Part shown: positions 44,729-52,186 of the stretch, one piece after another
How positions within the stretch are numbered: position 1 is the first letter of the stretch
How the letters are laid out: every line of letters begins with the position of its first letter
Assembly: GCF_000016825.1 (NCBI RefSeq)
Contig: NC_009513.1
Location: forward strand, 831,001-895,000
From: Limosilactobacillus reuteri subsp. reuteri
Lineage (GTDB): Bacteria > Bacillota > Bacilli > Lactobacillales > Lactobacillaceae
Length of the DNA: 64,000 nucleotides
Reading direction: 5' to 3'
Translations under genes and position numbers: made by a program
Notes under the pieces: generated by a model
Database searches by the model: none
What the model was told of the DNA's origin: nothing
Seen by the model: only the letters and a program-made list of their open reading frames with translations

Positions 44729-45000
44729 TGAACCTATCTGAAATCTTTGCCCGTAATTTGCGAGTTCGTATGGCAACGCTCAGTTTCAAAACAAGTGACT
44801 TGTACAAGATGACAGGAATATCAAAGACAACCATAATGGCTCTGGAATATGGGAAAAATAAGGGAGTTATGTTTGAAACTATCGACAAATTAGCAGTAGC
44901 ACTTGAATGCAAACCAGAAGATTTTTTCAAACTAAATTGCGAATGGACTAGTAAATCACACACAAACAACTGGAAGAATGAGGTGGTCAAGTATGACTAA
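44728..45000 (+). CDS. XRE family helix-turn-helix protein
   Basis: 90 residues: ARNLRVRMATLSFKTSDLYKMTGISKTTI then LEYGKNKGVMFETIDKLAVAL, a one-domain helix-turn-helix regulator. Start ATG 44728 follows GGGGTGG. It overlaps recT by 8 nt and could regulate the recombination/replication genes. Confidence 0.78.
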   Translation: MNLSEIFARNLRVRMATLSFKTSDLYKMTGISKTTIMALEYGKNKGVMFETIDKLAVALECKPEDFFKLNCEWTSKSHTNNWKNEVVKYD

Positions 45001-45922
45001 TCAAGTAGCACAACAGCAGAAACCGACTAAGCTAACCGATCTTGTATTAGATCGTGTTAAACAAATGCAAGACACGCAGGACTTGTCACTACCCAAGAAT
45101 TACAACGCTTCTAATGCGTTGAATGCAGCCTTTCTCGAATTACAAAAAGTACAAGACCGTAATCATCGGCCAGCCTTAGAAGTATGTTCTCATGACTCGA
45201 TTGTTAAGTCCTTGTTAGATATGACACTGCAAGGGCTATCCCCAGCAAAAGATCAATGCTACTTCATCGTATACGGCAATGAGCTTCAAATGCAACGGAG
45301 CTATTTCGGTACTGTTGCAGCAGTTAAGCGACTGGATGGTGTTAAGAAAGTTAGGGCAGAAGTTGTTCACGAAAAAGATGACTTTGAAATTGGTGCTAAT
45401 GAAGACATGGAGCTAGTCGTTAAGAGGTTCGTTCCTAAGTTTGAAAATCAAGATAATCAAATTATTGGAGCTTTTGCCATGATTAAGACTGATGAAGGTA
45501 CTGACTTTACTGTTATGACTAAGAAAGAGATTGATCAGTCATGGGCACAAACACGTCAAAAAAATAACAAAGTACAGCAGAATTTTAGCCAAGAAATGGC
45601 AAAGCGTACTGTGCTTAATCGTGCCGCTAAGATGTTTATTAACACGTCTGATGATAGTGACCTTTTAACTGGTGCTATCAACGATACAACAAGCAACGAA
45701 TACGATGATGAGCGTCGAGATGTAACGCCCGTTGAGGATGAAAAACAAAGTACTGATAAATTGCTAGAAGGATTTCAAAAGTCACAAGAAGCGAAGGCTA
45801 AGGGGGTAAGTAATGATGGCAACAGCAACGAAGGCAAAGAAACCAGTGAAGAAGTCGCAGACGGACAAACAGAACTCTTCAGCGAAGGGACAATCAAACC
45901 AGCCGATGAAGCTGACAGCTAA
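44993..45922 (+). CDS. recT: RecT family single-strand annealing protein
   Basis: 309 residues. Family features: the N-terminal NQVAQQQKPTKLTDLVLDRV stretch, SLLDMTLQGLSPAKDQCYFIVYGN and RSYFGTVAAVKRL; acidic C-terminal tail. It anneals complementary single strands during phage recombination. Paired with the nuclease gene, which overlaps it by 110 nt in another frame, a RecE/RecT-like module. Confidence 0.93.
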   Translation: MTNQVAQQQKPTKLTDLVLDRVKQMQDTQDLSLPKNYNASNALNAAFLELQKVQDRNHRPALEVCSHDSIVKSLLDMTLQGLSPAKDQCYFIVYGNELQMQRSYFGTVAAVKRLDGVKKVRAEVVHEKDDFEIGANEDMELVVKRFVPKFENQDNQIIGAFAMIKTDEGTDFTVMTKKEIDQSWAQTRQKNNKVQQNFSQEMAKRTVLNRAAKMFINTSDDSDLLTGAINDTTSNEYDDERRDVTPVEDEKQSTDKLLEGFQKSQEAKAKGVSNDGNSNEGKETSEEVADGQTELFSEGTIKPADEADS

Positions 45923-46730
45923 TAATTACTATAGCCATGAGACCGATTGGCAATACATGAGCGTGTCACTGTTTAAGGATTTTGAAAAATGTGAAGCTCG
46001 TGCCTTAGCTAAGCTCAAAGAGGATTGGCAACCTGTATCTAGCCCTGTACCGCTTCTTGTTGGTAACTACGTTCACTCATACTTTGAGAGTGCAAAAAGC
46101 CATCAAGACTTTATTGAAGCTAACAAAAAAGAGTTAATGACCCGACCTACTAAAACTAATCCTAACGGACACCTTAGAGCTGAATTTAAGGGTGCTAATA
46201 GCATGATTCAAACGTTGCAAGCCGATGATATGTTCAATTACTTCTACGCTCCAGGCGACAAGGAAGTAATCGTAACAGGTGAGATTGACGGCTACTTGTG
46301 GAAAGGCAAGATTGACAGCCTTGTGCTTGATAAAGGCTACTTCTGTGATTTGAAGACCGTTGACGACATCCACAAGGGTCACTGGAACACTTATGAACAT
46401 AGATATGTGCCATTTATTCAAGACCGAGAATATGACCTACAGATGGCCGTTTATCGTGAATTAATCAAGCAGACCTTTGGTAAAAAGTGCCAGCCACTTA
46501 TCTTTGCGATCAGCAAGCAAACGCCTCCTGACAAAATGGCAATTGATTTTAACGGCGTTGATGATGATTACCAAATGCAAGCCGATTTAGACAAAGTGAA
46601 AGAACTACAACCGCATTTTTGGAAAGTGATGACTGGAGAAGAAGAACCTGTTCATTGTGGCAAATGTGATTATTGCCGTGAAACGAAGATGTTAAGCGGA
46701 TTTATACATGCAAGTGAAATCGAGGTATAG
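45813..46730 (+). CDS. PD-(D/E)XK exonuclease, RecE/DUF3799-like
   Basis: 305 residues. The nuclease core shows GEIDGYLWKGKIDSLVLDKG, CDLKT (the D-x-K catalytic pair) and EYDLQMAVYREL (the Gln/Tyr motif), and the end has a CGKCDYC cluster. It makes 3' single-stranded ends for RecT. The first 37 codons overlap recT; the effective start may be the ATG at 45816 or the one near MKLTANNYY. Confidence 0.88.
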   Translation: MMATATKAKKPVKKSQTDKQNSSAKGQSNQPMKLTANNYYSHETDWQYMSVSLFKDFEKCEARALAKLKEDWQPVSSPVPLLVGNYVHSYFESAKSHQDFIEANKKELMTRPTKTNPNGHLRAEFKGANSMIQTLQADDMFNYFYAPGDKEVIVTGEIDGYLWKGKIDSLVLDKGYFCDLKTVDDIHKGHWNTYEHRYVPFIQDREYDLQMAVYRELIKQTFGKKCQPLIFAISKQTPPDKMAIDFNGVDDDYQMQADLDKVKELQPHFWKVMTGEEEPVHCGKCDYCRETKMLSGFIHASEIEV

Positions 46731-46734
46731 AAAC

Positions 46735-47592
46735 ATGGCACGCGTTAAAAAAATTAAGATTAAAGGCTTCACGATCATTGATAATGACATAATCAATGAT
46801 CCAAGAATGCACCTTAAAGCCTTAGGACTCTTTGCGTATATGTGGAGTAAGCCAGATGATTGGCAATTCTATATCAGTGAGATTGCTACACATTTTAAAG
46901 ATGGTGAATCAGCTGTAAGCAGTGCGATGAAAGAGTTAATGGAACTTGGCTATTTGAAGCGAACTCAAAATCGGAAAGACGGTAAATTTTCAACGTATGA
47001 TTATGTTCTCCAAGAAATACCGAAACCAGAAAATCACAGTTCGGTGCCGAAAGGCGATTTACCGAAACCAGAAAAATCGAAATCGGAAAAACCGATTCCG
47101 GAAAATCAAGGACTACTAATCACTGATAACACTAATACTGATTTAAATAATACTAATAAAGTGTTAAGTGATGCACAGCATTCCGTCAAAGATGTTTTCG
47201 AGCTTTGGCAAAACAACTGGGGATTTCCTAATGGAATTGCTCAACAAGATTTAACTGAGTGGACGAATAAATATGGAGCTGACTTAGTTCTTCATGTAAT
47301 TACGTATGCATTAAGAAGAAATATAGCTTCTAAGGGCGCTGATCGCTATTTAGCAAAAACGTTTGAACGATACGATCAACAGTCAATTAAAACGGTGGAA
47401 CAAGCTAAAAAGTCTGAACAACAACACGAGCAACAAATGAGCCGTGAATATCAGCAAAAGAGTGGCTCACGTAAACGTCAACCAATTAACGAACCAATGC
47501 CAGAGTGGTTCAAAAAGCAACAAGAAGAACAGCCTAACAAACAACACTACGAAAGAATTGATGATAGTGGGGATCCGATGCCACATGACTAA
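46735..47592 (+). CDS. DnaD-like phage replication protein
   Basis: 285 residues. The N-terminal half resembles a winged helix of phage replication initiators (KGFTIIDNDIINDPRMHLKALGLFAYMWSKPDDW). The DnaD-type domain is at about 160-220 (VFELWQNNWGFPNGIAQQDLTEW...RNIASKGADRYLAKTFE), followed by a charged tail. It is expected to load the host helicase on the phage origin, although no DnaC-like loader gene is seen next to it. ATG 46735 follows GAGGTATAG. Confidence 0.83.
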   Translation: MARVKKIKIKGFTIIDNDIINDPRMHLKALGLFAYMWSKPDDWQFYISEIATHFKDGESAVSSAMKELMELGYLKRTQNRKDGKFSTYDYVLQEIPKPENHSSVPKGDLPKPEKSKSEKPIPENQGLLITDNTNTDLNNTNKVLSDAQHSVKDVFELWQNNWGFPNGIAQQDLTEWTNKYGADLVLHVITYALRRNIASKGADRYLAKTFERYDQQSIKTVEQAKKSEQQHEQQMSREYQQKSGSRKRQPINEPMPEWFKKQQEEQPNKQHYERIDDSGDPMPHD

Positions 47593-47914
47593 AGAAGAAG
47601 TGAAAAAGAAATGGGCTTCTACTCGGAAGCTATTAGAAGTAACTGATAGTGAATATAACGGTGTAACACAAGAAGCTGCTAACCTGCGTTTTATCAAAAC
47701 TAAGCTACAAATAGCAGTTTATTATCTGCAAATGCTTGATGAGCATAATTGCGAGTATCAAGTACCTTGGAATAAAGAACAATTTAAATGGCTACTTAGA
47801 AAGCCTGTCGGGGATAAAAAGAAACAACAGGCTAAAGAATGGTGCCATCAGTGTTGTTTAATACGTGACAAAGCCTGCACCAATTGGAATTACAAGGAGG
47901 CAAAGACAGCATGA
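47585..47914 (+). CDS. Hypothetical phage protein
   Basis: 109 residues (MTKEEVKKKWASTRKLLEVTDSEYNG...), charged and helical, with CHQCC near the end. ATG 47585 overlaps the end of the DnaD-like gene by 8 nt and the next start by 4 nt. Function unknown. Confidence 0.6.
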   Translation: MTKEEVKKKWASTRKLLEVTDSEYNGVTQEAANLRFIKTKLQIAVYYLQMLDEHNCEYQVPWNKEQFKWLLRKPVGDKKKQQAKEWCHQCCLIRDKACTNWNYKEAKTA

Positions 47915-48282
47915 AAAACAATAGCTTAATTAAGCAGATTAATGATTTAATTTTTGCTCCAGAAGAGGAGATTGCATGGATTGGGTCAGCAGATGGCAAG
48001 CTTGCAATGAATTGGGAAGAATTTAGTTTTCATTTTTCTCAGCTCAATCATGATCCAGAAGACGCCAAACAAGAGTTAGCAGTTGATCTTGTAATCGTAA
48101 TGAAAGATCACTCTTGGTACGAACGAAATTTAAATGACGGGGGCTGGATTCATAAGCGTATGCCCTACTTAGCTATAAATCACCAGCCTTTTAAATACGT
48201 TTCAGAAGCCGATAGCCCAAATGGCTCATGGCCCTGGAGTACGTTAGAAGAACTAAATGACTGTGAGGAGGTAGCGCAATGA
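47911..48282 (+). CDS. Hypothetical phage protein
   Basis: 123 acidic residues with a Trp-rich C-terminal half (WYERNLNDGGWIHKR, GSWPWSTLEEL). AAGGAGG is 10 nt before ATG 47911. No family recognised. Confidence 0.6.
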   Translation: MKNNSLIKQINDLIFAPEEEIAWIGSADGKLAMNWEEFSFHFSQLNHDPEDAKQELAVDLVIVMKDHSWYERNLNDGGWIHKRMPYLAINHQPFKYVSEADSPNGSWPWSTLEELNDCEEVAQ

Positions 48283-48371
48283 GCACAGAAGTAAAAGTAT
48301 TATCAACAAGCACAAGAACTAACTTAGAAGCATTGAAAATGTTAGCGGAGAAGAAAAATGATAACGATTGA
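48279..48371 (+). CDS. Very small phage ORF
   Basis: 30 residues (MSTEVKVLSTSTRTNLEALKMLAE...), with GAGGAGG 7 nt upstream and ATGA-type overlaps on both sides, which supports translation. Confidence 0.45.
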   Translation: MSTEVKVLSTSTRTNLEALKMLAEKKNDND

Positions 48372-48636
48372 TTTAGATAATAAGTTTGCCATCGTCAGTG
48401 ACGGCGAAGCGCTCAACATTGTTCAGAAAGATGGCAAAATGCGAAAGAACGGTACTCCATCGGGACAAAAGTGGTGGTTCAACACGTATGGCCAAGCTAT
48501 CAAGTTCTACGAAAAGAAAGTTGACGCTGGAAGACCTATTCATTCATTGCGAGAACTAGCCAAGCAAATAGACAGCGGATATAAGCGTATTGAAATCATG
48601 GTAGATCAAAAACTGAAAGAGGCGGGGATTGAATGA
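48358..48636 (+). CDS. Hypothetical phage protein
   Basis: 92 residues (MITIDLDNKFAIVSDGEALNIVQKDG...), a beta-rich start and helical end; 14-nt overlap with the ORF before it and 4-nt overlap with the next. Unknown. Confidence 0.6.
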   Translation: MITIDLDNKFAIVSDGEALNIVQKDGKMRKNGTPSGQKWWFNTYGQAIKFYEKKVDAGRPIHSLRELAKQIDSGYKRIEIMVDQKLKEAGIE

Positions 48637-48821
48637 GCAAGCGTACTCGTAAGCGACAAATCATGAAAGCAAAATTAATGAGCCTGCCGCCTTATCAAAG
48701 AAAGCGATACAAAGCACTAAACATAATTGCTAATGCGATTTGTTCCTGTGGAATATCGATAAATGAGCTATCAAAATCAAAGAAACACCATAGTGTGACG
48801 AATCGAAAGAGGTGGAAGTAA
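48633..48821 (+). CDS. Small basic phage protein
   Basis: 62 residues, very basic (MSKRTRKRQIMKAKLM...YQRKRYKALN), so nucleic-acid contact is possible. It shares 4 nt with the gene before and 1 nt with the gene after. Confidence 0.55.
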   Translation: MSKRTRKRQIMKAKLMSLPPYQRKRYKALNIIANAICSCGISINELSKSKKHHSVTNRKRWK

Positions 48822-48973
48822 TGAAGCAATTACCGTTATGTGTGGGGATTGTCTGTGTAACGGCAATTATTATCACAATAATTATCTGCAAGGTTAGCCT
48901 TGAAACAATATTTAGTCTGATTATTGGATTGATGATTATTGCTTTTGTAGTTGCCAACTTAATTGATTTATAA
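48821..48973 (+). CDS. Small phage membrane protein
   Basis: 50 residues with two hydrophobic helices (LCVGIVCVTAIIITIIIC and FSLIIGLMIIAFVVANLI). GAGGTGG lies 6 nt before ATG 48821. Confidence 0.55.
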   Translation: MKQLPLCVGIVCVTAIIITIIICKVSLETIFSLIIGLMIIAFVVANLIDL

Positions 48974-49016
48974 GGCGGTATGAAGAGCAAGACGAAATGG
49001 AGTGTGTTTATAAAGA

Positions 49017-49211
49017 ATGATAAAGCTGTATAGAGTTAACGCTTTTTTTGATAGCTATATTGTTAAGGCTGCTAATGAGGAAAGAGCTAAAGAACTAGCT
49101 TGGTTTAATGAGATGGAAGTAATATCTGAATCGTGGATAGATGAATATGATGTTCAAGAACTAGACATTAAGAATATGAACGTTGAAGAGGTCATATCTG
49201 GAGGCAACTAA
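49017..49211 (+). CDS. Hypothetical phage protein
   Basis: 64 residues (MIKLYRVNAFFDSYIVKAANEERAKELAWF...), an alpha/beta pattern seen in small phage proteins. The ribosome-binding site is weak. Overlaps the next start by 1 nt. Confidence 0.55.
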   Translation: MIKLYRVNAFFDSYIVKAANEERAKELAWFNEMEVISESWIDEYDVQELDIKNMNVEEVISGGN

Positions 49212-49471
49212 TGAAATTAACTGAAAAGCAAAAGAATTGCCCGTATTGCCATCACAAAAAGAATATTGTCAACATACCGGGATTGTGTGTCTCAATAGAT
49301 CCTAAGGTCTCTAATGGCAACTTAACTATCAAATATGATGCATCGAACAAAGACATGACAGATAACAATATTGTCATTGGAGATGACGATGGCTATGTGT
49401 TTGGCGGCTGGAATTTAACTATTAATTGTTGCCCTATGTGTGGTCGACCACTGAACGAGGAGGAAAAATAA
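49211..49471 (+). CDS. Zinc-ribbon phage protein
   Basis: 86 residues with CPYC at about 10-13 and CPMC at about 76-79, the two halves of a zinc ribbon around a beta-rich insert. GGAGG 6 nt before the ATG. Function unknown. Confidence 0.62.
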   Translation: MKLTEKQKNCPYCHHKKNIVNIPGLCVSIDPKVSNGNLTIKYDASNKDMTDNNIVIGDDDGYVFGGWNLTINCCPMCGRPLNEEEK

Positions 49472-49812
49472 TGACAAAAGAAGAAATATTCAATGATTTT
49501 ATCAAAAAAGTAAAATGGGACAACTTCCAAATTATTAATGTATGCAGAAGCAACAGAGACAATGTTCAATCATTTAGTTTTGAAATTACTGATAAACAAA
49601 CTGCCACTAACATTGAATTAGCTAATAAACTTTCAAAAGAGAATGCGGAAGTTGCAGGCAGAATGAATCGACTAGATGAGTTCATGCACACAGACGAGTA
49701 CAACCGATTAAGCGATAAAGAGCAGCGCTTAATGATTATTCAGTACAACGCTATGCAAGTGTATGCTGATGTACTTTTGCAACGGATTGATGAGATTAAG
49801 GAGCGTTTGTAA
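49471..49812 (+). CDS. Hypothetical phage protein
   Basis: 113 charged residues (MTKEEIFNDFIKKVKWDNFQ...), helical second half. ATG 49471 overlaps the previous stop by 1 nt and follows GAGGAGG. Unknown. Confidence 0.6.
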   Translation: MTKEEIFNDFIKKVKWDNFQIINVCRSNRDNVQSFSFEITDKQTATNIELANKLSKENAEVAGRMNRLDEFMHTDEYNRLSDKEQRLMIIQYNAMQVYADVLLQRIDEIKERL

Positions 49813-50000
49813 TGCACTTTTATCTAGTTGATGATGACAACTCATCTAAAGTCATTGTTGCTCATTCAAAGGATGAAGCTTGGCGTGCTGCTTCTAAGCG
49901 TGATTTTGGAGATCCTGTTGATCCAGAAGCATTCTATGAAATTACTATGTTGGCGCCAAATCACTATAAGAAGGCGCAAATTATTGTGGAAGAAAGGTGA
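49812..50000 (+). CDS. Hypothetical phage protein
   Basis: 62 residues (MHFYLVDDDNSSKVIVAHSKDEAW...), similar in layout to the 49017 protein. 1-nt overlap with the gene before. Unknown. Confidence 0.55.
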   Translation: MHFYLVDDDNSSKVIVAHSKDEAWRAASKRDFGDPVDPEAFYEITMLAPNHYKKAQIIVEER

Positions 50001-50007
50001 TCGCTTA

Positions 50008-50268
50008 ATGCTACACAAATATAAAAAGATAGTTCCAATTAAGGCTGAACAGTTCGATGGGTCAGATGAAATGATGAAGAAATATTGTATTACCGATGAT
50101 GGCTTTGGTGAAACCTTTACTTTTCGGAAAGATAATAATTGTTTACCGCTAAAACGTGGTTGGTGGATTGTTAATCTTGGGAAGATTACCGTATTTGATT
50201 ATACATTCACTGATTGGAAAACAATGAGTGATGAAAAATTTCGTAAAACTTATGAGAGGTGCGACTAA
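50008..50268 (+). CDS. Hypothetical phage protein
   Basis: 86 residues (MLHKYKKIVPIKAEQFDGSDEMMKKYCI...RGWWIVNLGKITVFDYTFTDWK), like small phage proteins with a KIxxVxAxQFDGS start. ATG 50008 follows AAAGGTGA. 1-nt overlap with the next gene. Confidence 0.62.
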   Translation: MLHKYKKIVPIKAEQFDGSDEMMKKYCITDDGFGETFTFRKDNNCLPLKRGWWIVNLGKITVFDYTFTDWKTMSDEKFRKTYERCD

Positions 50269-50579
50269 TGATTAGATATGATGGCGAAGTTGTCTACTCT
50301 GAGTCAGGGAGTGGCATTAGAGCAAACAACCGGATGCTTTTTAACGAAGCGCAGGTATCAGCGATTAAAGCAATCACTAATGGTGAGTTCAAGCGCCAAA
50401 GTGATTTTGGCACAGTTTACGTTGTCAAAGATCAACTAGTAGATGATTACGGTGTTTTAGAGATTATCAAAGTCTTTGAGCAATTAGATGATGCGCAGAA
50501 ATATGTGATGGCTCATCCACGAGCTGCGTTGTTGCCAAGAAAGGTGATCAAGCATGGCAAAGTCAAAGAGCAAAAGTAA
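50268..50579 (+). CDS. Hypothetical phage protein
   Basis: 103 residues (MIRYDGEVVYSESGSGIRANNR...). GAGAGGTG upstream of ATG 50268. Overlaps the next ORF by 26 nt. Unknown. Confidence 0.58.
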   Translation: MIRYDGEVVYSESGSGIRANNRMLFNEAQVSAIKAITNGEFKRQSDFGTVYVVKDQLVDDYGVLEIIKVFEQLDDAQKYVMAHPRAALLPRKVIKHGKVKEQK

Positions 50580-50649
50580 AAACCGCCGACGCAAGAAGCG
50601 TCAACGGCGAGAAGAAAATAAATTAAAGCGGGAGGAAAAGAATGATTAA
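50554..50649 (+). CDS. Very basic 31-residue phage peptide
   Basis: MAKSKSKSKNRRRKKRQRRE and a further charged tail: more than half Lys/Arg. AAGGTGATC upstream inside the preceding gene, and the stop overlaps the next start. Such a peptide would bind nucleic acid if made. Confidence 0.42.
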   Translation: MAKSKSKSKNRRRKKRQRREENKLKREEKND

Positions 50650-50785
50650 GGATTTATTGAAATACATTCCTCTGGTATGTTTTACAGCAATTATTATCAC
50701 GGAAATTTTATGTGGCTTTGATAAGCACATGATTGGATATGCAGTCTTTGGATTGTTTGTCTTACTAATGTTTGGAGCTGTTTAA
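50642..50785 (+). CDS. Small phage membrane protein
   Basis: 47 residues, two hydrophobic helices (YIPLVCFTAIIITEILCGF and GYAVFGLFVLLMFGAV). GGGAGG 7 nt before ATG 50642. Confidence 0.52.
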   Translation: MIKDLLKYIPLVCFTAIIITEILCGFDKHMIGYAVFGLFVLLMFGAV

Positions 50786-50793
50786 TGAAAAAA

Positions 50794-50815
50794 GACGCTC
50801 TACTGTGAGAGCGCC
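50794..50815 (-). terminator. Second antisense-oriented terminator, before the ArpU-like gene
   Basis: CGCTCT (50796-50801) pairs with AGAGCG (50808-50813); on the minus strand the hairpin is followed by TCTTTTTT. On the + strand it has no T-run. Confidence 0.5.
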
Positions 50816-50866
50816 CTTGAGATATATGTATAACAAAATAATTATATCACAAGGGGAGTAGGGCAA

Positions 50867-51289
50867 GTGAATAGCATATTTGAAAAGTATAAACGTGATG
50901 AATCGTGCGACATGGCTCGTGAATGGTTGTCTAAATATTGGTATTGGAGAGATGAAGCCGAAAAAAAGAAGATTACGCTAGGATCGCCTGATTTTGACGG
51001 ACAGCCTAAAGCAAAGACATATGATCCTGACCGTCGTATGATCGATTGGACAAATGCACAAAACGAATGGAGGAGACGTGAACTAGTTCTCAAGTACATT
51101 GCTTCAAAGGGAGACGAGCATGAATTATATGCGCTTATACTGGATAATCGCTTTGTTCATCATCATCGCTCAATAACAGAGGTAAGAATGAAACTGAATA
51201 TCTCTGAGCGTACTTTTAACCGTATGCAGAAAGAAGCATTGTGGGAAGCAGCGAGGATAATTCCTACTAATGTTTTAGTTGAAAAGTAA
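50867..51289 (+). CDS. ArpU/RinA-like late-gene transcriptional regulator
   Basis: 140 residues from GTG 50867. The C-terminal half resembles a sigma-70 region 4-like helix-turn-helix (DEHELYALILDNRFVHHHRSITEVRMKLNISERTFNRMQKEALW), the pattern of phage ArpU/RinA-type regulators that sit at the end of the early region and switch on packaging genes. The 11-bp repeats begin 3 nt after its stop, which suits a binding site for this protein or its partner. Confidence 0.72.
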   Translation: MNSIFEKYKRDESCDMAREWLSKYWYWRDEAEKKKITLGSPDFDGQPKAKTYDPDRRMIDWTNAQNEWRRRELVLKYIASKGDEHELYALILDNRFVHHHRSITEVRMKLNISERTFNRMQKEALWEAARIIPTNVLVEK

Positions 51290-51291
51290 AG

Positions 51292-51331
51292 TGGCGGTGT
51301 TTTGGCGGTAAAATGGCGGTACTTTGGCGTG
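51292..51331 (+). promoter_or_regulatory. Four 11-bp-phased TGGCGGT repeats, candidate late activator site
   Basis: TGGCGGT occurs at 51292, 51303 and 51314 and as TGGCGTG at 51325: exact 11-bp steps, i.e. about one helical turn, so all copies face the same side of the DNA. The array ends 26 bp before the likely -10. Confidence 0.65.
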
Positions 51332-51356
51332 ATTTTCAAGAAAAACAGCCTTATTA

Positions 51357-51365
51357 TGGTATTGT
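51357..51365 (+). promoter_or_regulatory. Putative activator-dependent late promoter (extended -10)
   Basis: TGG followed by TATTGT (51360-51365) without a recognisable -35, placed just downstream of the phased repeats. This spacing is typical for promoters needing an activator. Confidence 0.4.
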
Positions 51366-51724
51366 CGAATGATTACGAAAACGACTTTACTTTTCAAATA
51401 ACGTGCCCGAGCAAGCCTTTAACTGCTCTACGTATTTTCAAGACTCATTACTATACTCACAATAGGGATCTCTTGTTAAGCGTAGGAAGTGTGGAATCCG
51501 GTAACCAAGCCGACGCGATGGTGGCAGATGACCATAATCCACGTAGGGTATTAGCTATGGAAACGTTGATACCCAGTAAATCATGATTTATGTTTAAGAC
51601 TGGCACTCACCTTCTATATGTTTTCTAATACTACAGTGATGATTGATTCTTAGGTGGAGTGTTTATAATACGAGTGTGTGCGAATTTCTCAAAATAAAAC
51701 CTTAATAGAGTGTCAGTCCTTTAT

Positions 51725-51797
51725 GCGAATATGCAAATTAGATGCCAAGTATCCTGGAGTAGTCCAATACTTGTGGGGGCAGTTCCCAATATTCGCA
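51725..51797 (+). ncRNA. 73-nt cloverleaf-like element in the large RNA
   Basis: Acceptor-like GCGAATA/TATTCGC (7 bp, extendable to 9), a D-like arm GCA-AATTAGA-TGC, a long middle arm AAGTAT/ATACTT with a 14-nt loop, and a T-like arm TGGG-GGCAGTT-CCCA placed exactly as in a tRNA, ending in A73. The loops lack tRNA signatures, so it is not a working tRNA. Confidence 0.45.
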
Positions 51798-51826
51798 ATT
51801 GCAGTGCTTTACGAGTCGCACTGCTT

Positions 51827-51893
51827 GCTGAGATCCAAGATGGGCACACAAGGTCTCGTGTGACAAAAGTGTGGTTTGAATCCACCTCTCGGC
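51827..51893 (+). ncRNA. 67-nt tRNA-like element
   Basis: Acceptor GCTGAGA/TCTCGGC (one G-U), middle arm CACAC/GTGTG with an 8-nt loop, and a T-arm GTGG-TTTGAAT-CCAC. The D-arm is reduced and the anticodon loop is one nt too long. Confidence 0.45.
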
Positions 51894-52044
51894 TTTATCA
51901 CGGCAAACTAAACTATGATAGGAGATGAAAGCTCCTCTTTCGTAATTACATAGTACTTTTTTGTCCAAGCCGTGATTTAATACAGAGATGCAAAGAGCAA
52001 CAAAATTCAAAAACGATTAGTGGATGCAAGCATTTCTGTATTAT

Positions 52045-52102
52045 GCTGATAAAAGGTAGGGCTGAATACCCTAATGGCACGGTTCGATTCCGTCCATCAG
52101 CA
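52045..52102 (+). ncRNA. 58-nt tRNA-Phe(GAA)-like element lacking a D-arm
   Basis: Acceptor GCTGATA/CATCAGC (six pairs and one A-C), anticodon arm TAGGG-CTGAATA-CCCTA with U33 and anticodon GAA (52064-52066), T-arm ACGG-TTCGATT-CCGT with the canonical T-loop, and discriminator A. Only AAAGG replaces the whole D-arm. G1-C72, GAA and A73 agree with bacterial tRNA-Phe; no CCA is encoded. Confidence 0.5.
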
Positions 52103-52186
52103 TTCAAGGCTCATCTACTTTTTAAAACAATCAACGAAAGGAGGAAGCACCTACTTGCTATGATGTTCTTCTATATGCCTTGATGT

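Noticed and set aside
48980..49033. 17-codon frame (MKSKTKWSV...) before the 49017 gene
   Set aside because: Too short, and it overlaps the next gene; no independent support.
51302..51586. 94-residue open frame downstream of the ArpU-like gene
   Set aside because: It starts inside the phased repeats, has no ribosome-binding site, and its composition looks random; the region folds strongly as RNA instead.
51827..51893. Calling this element a functional tRNA
   Set aside because: The anticodon loop has 8 nt, no U33-type position fits and the D-arm is nearly absent, so only a tRNA-like label is justified.
51738..52010. 90-residue minus-strand frame across the tRNA-like modules
   Set aside because: It is antisense to the structured RNA, without ribosome-binding site or protein-like composition.
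52160..52183. 7-codon leader-peptide-like frame after AAAGGAGG
   Set aside because: The distance from the ribosome-binding site is too long (about 15 nt) and the frame is minimal; the terminator stem explains the region better.
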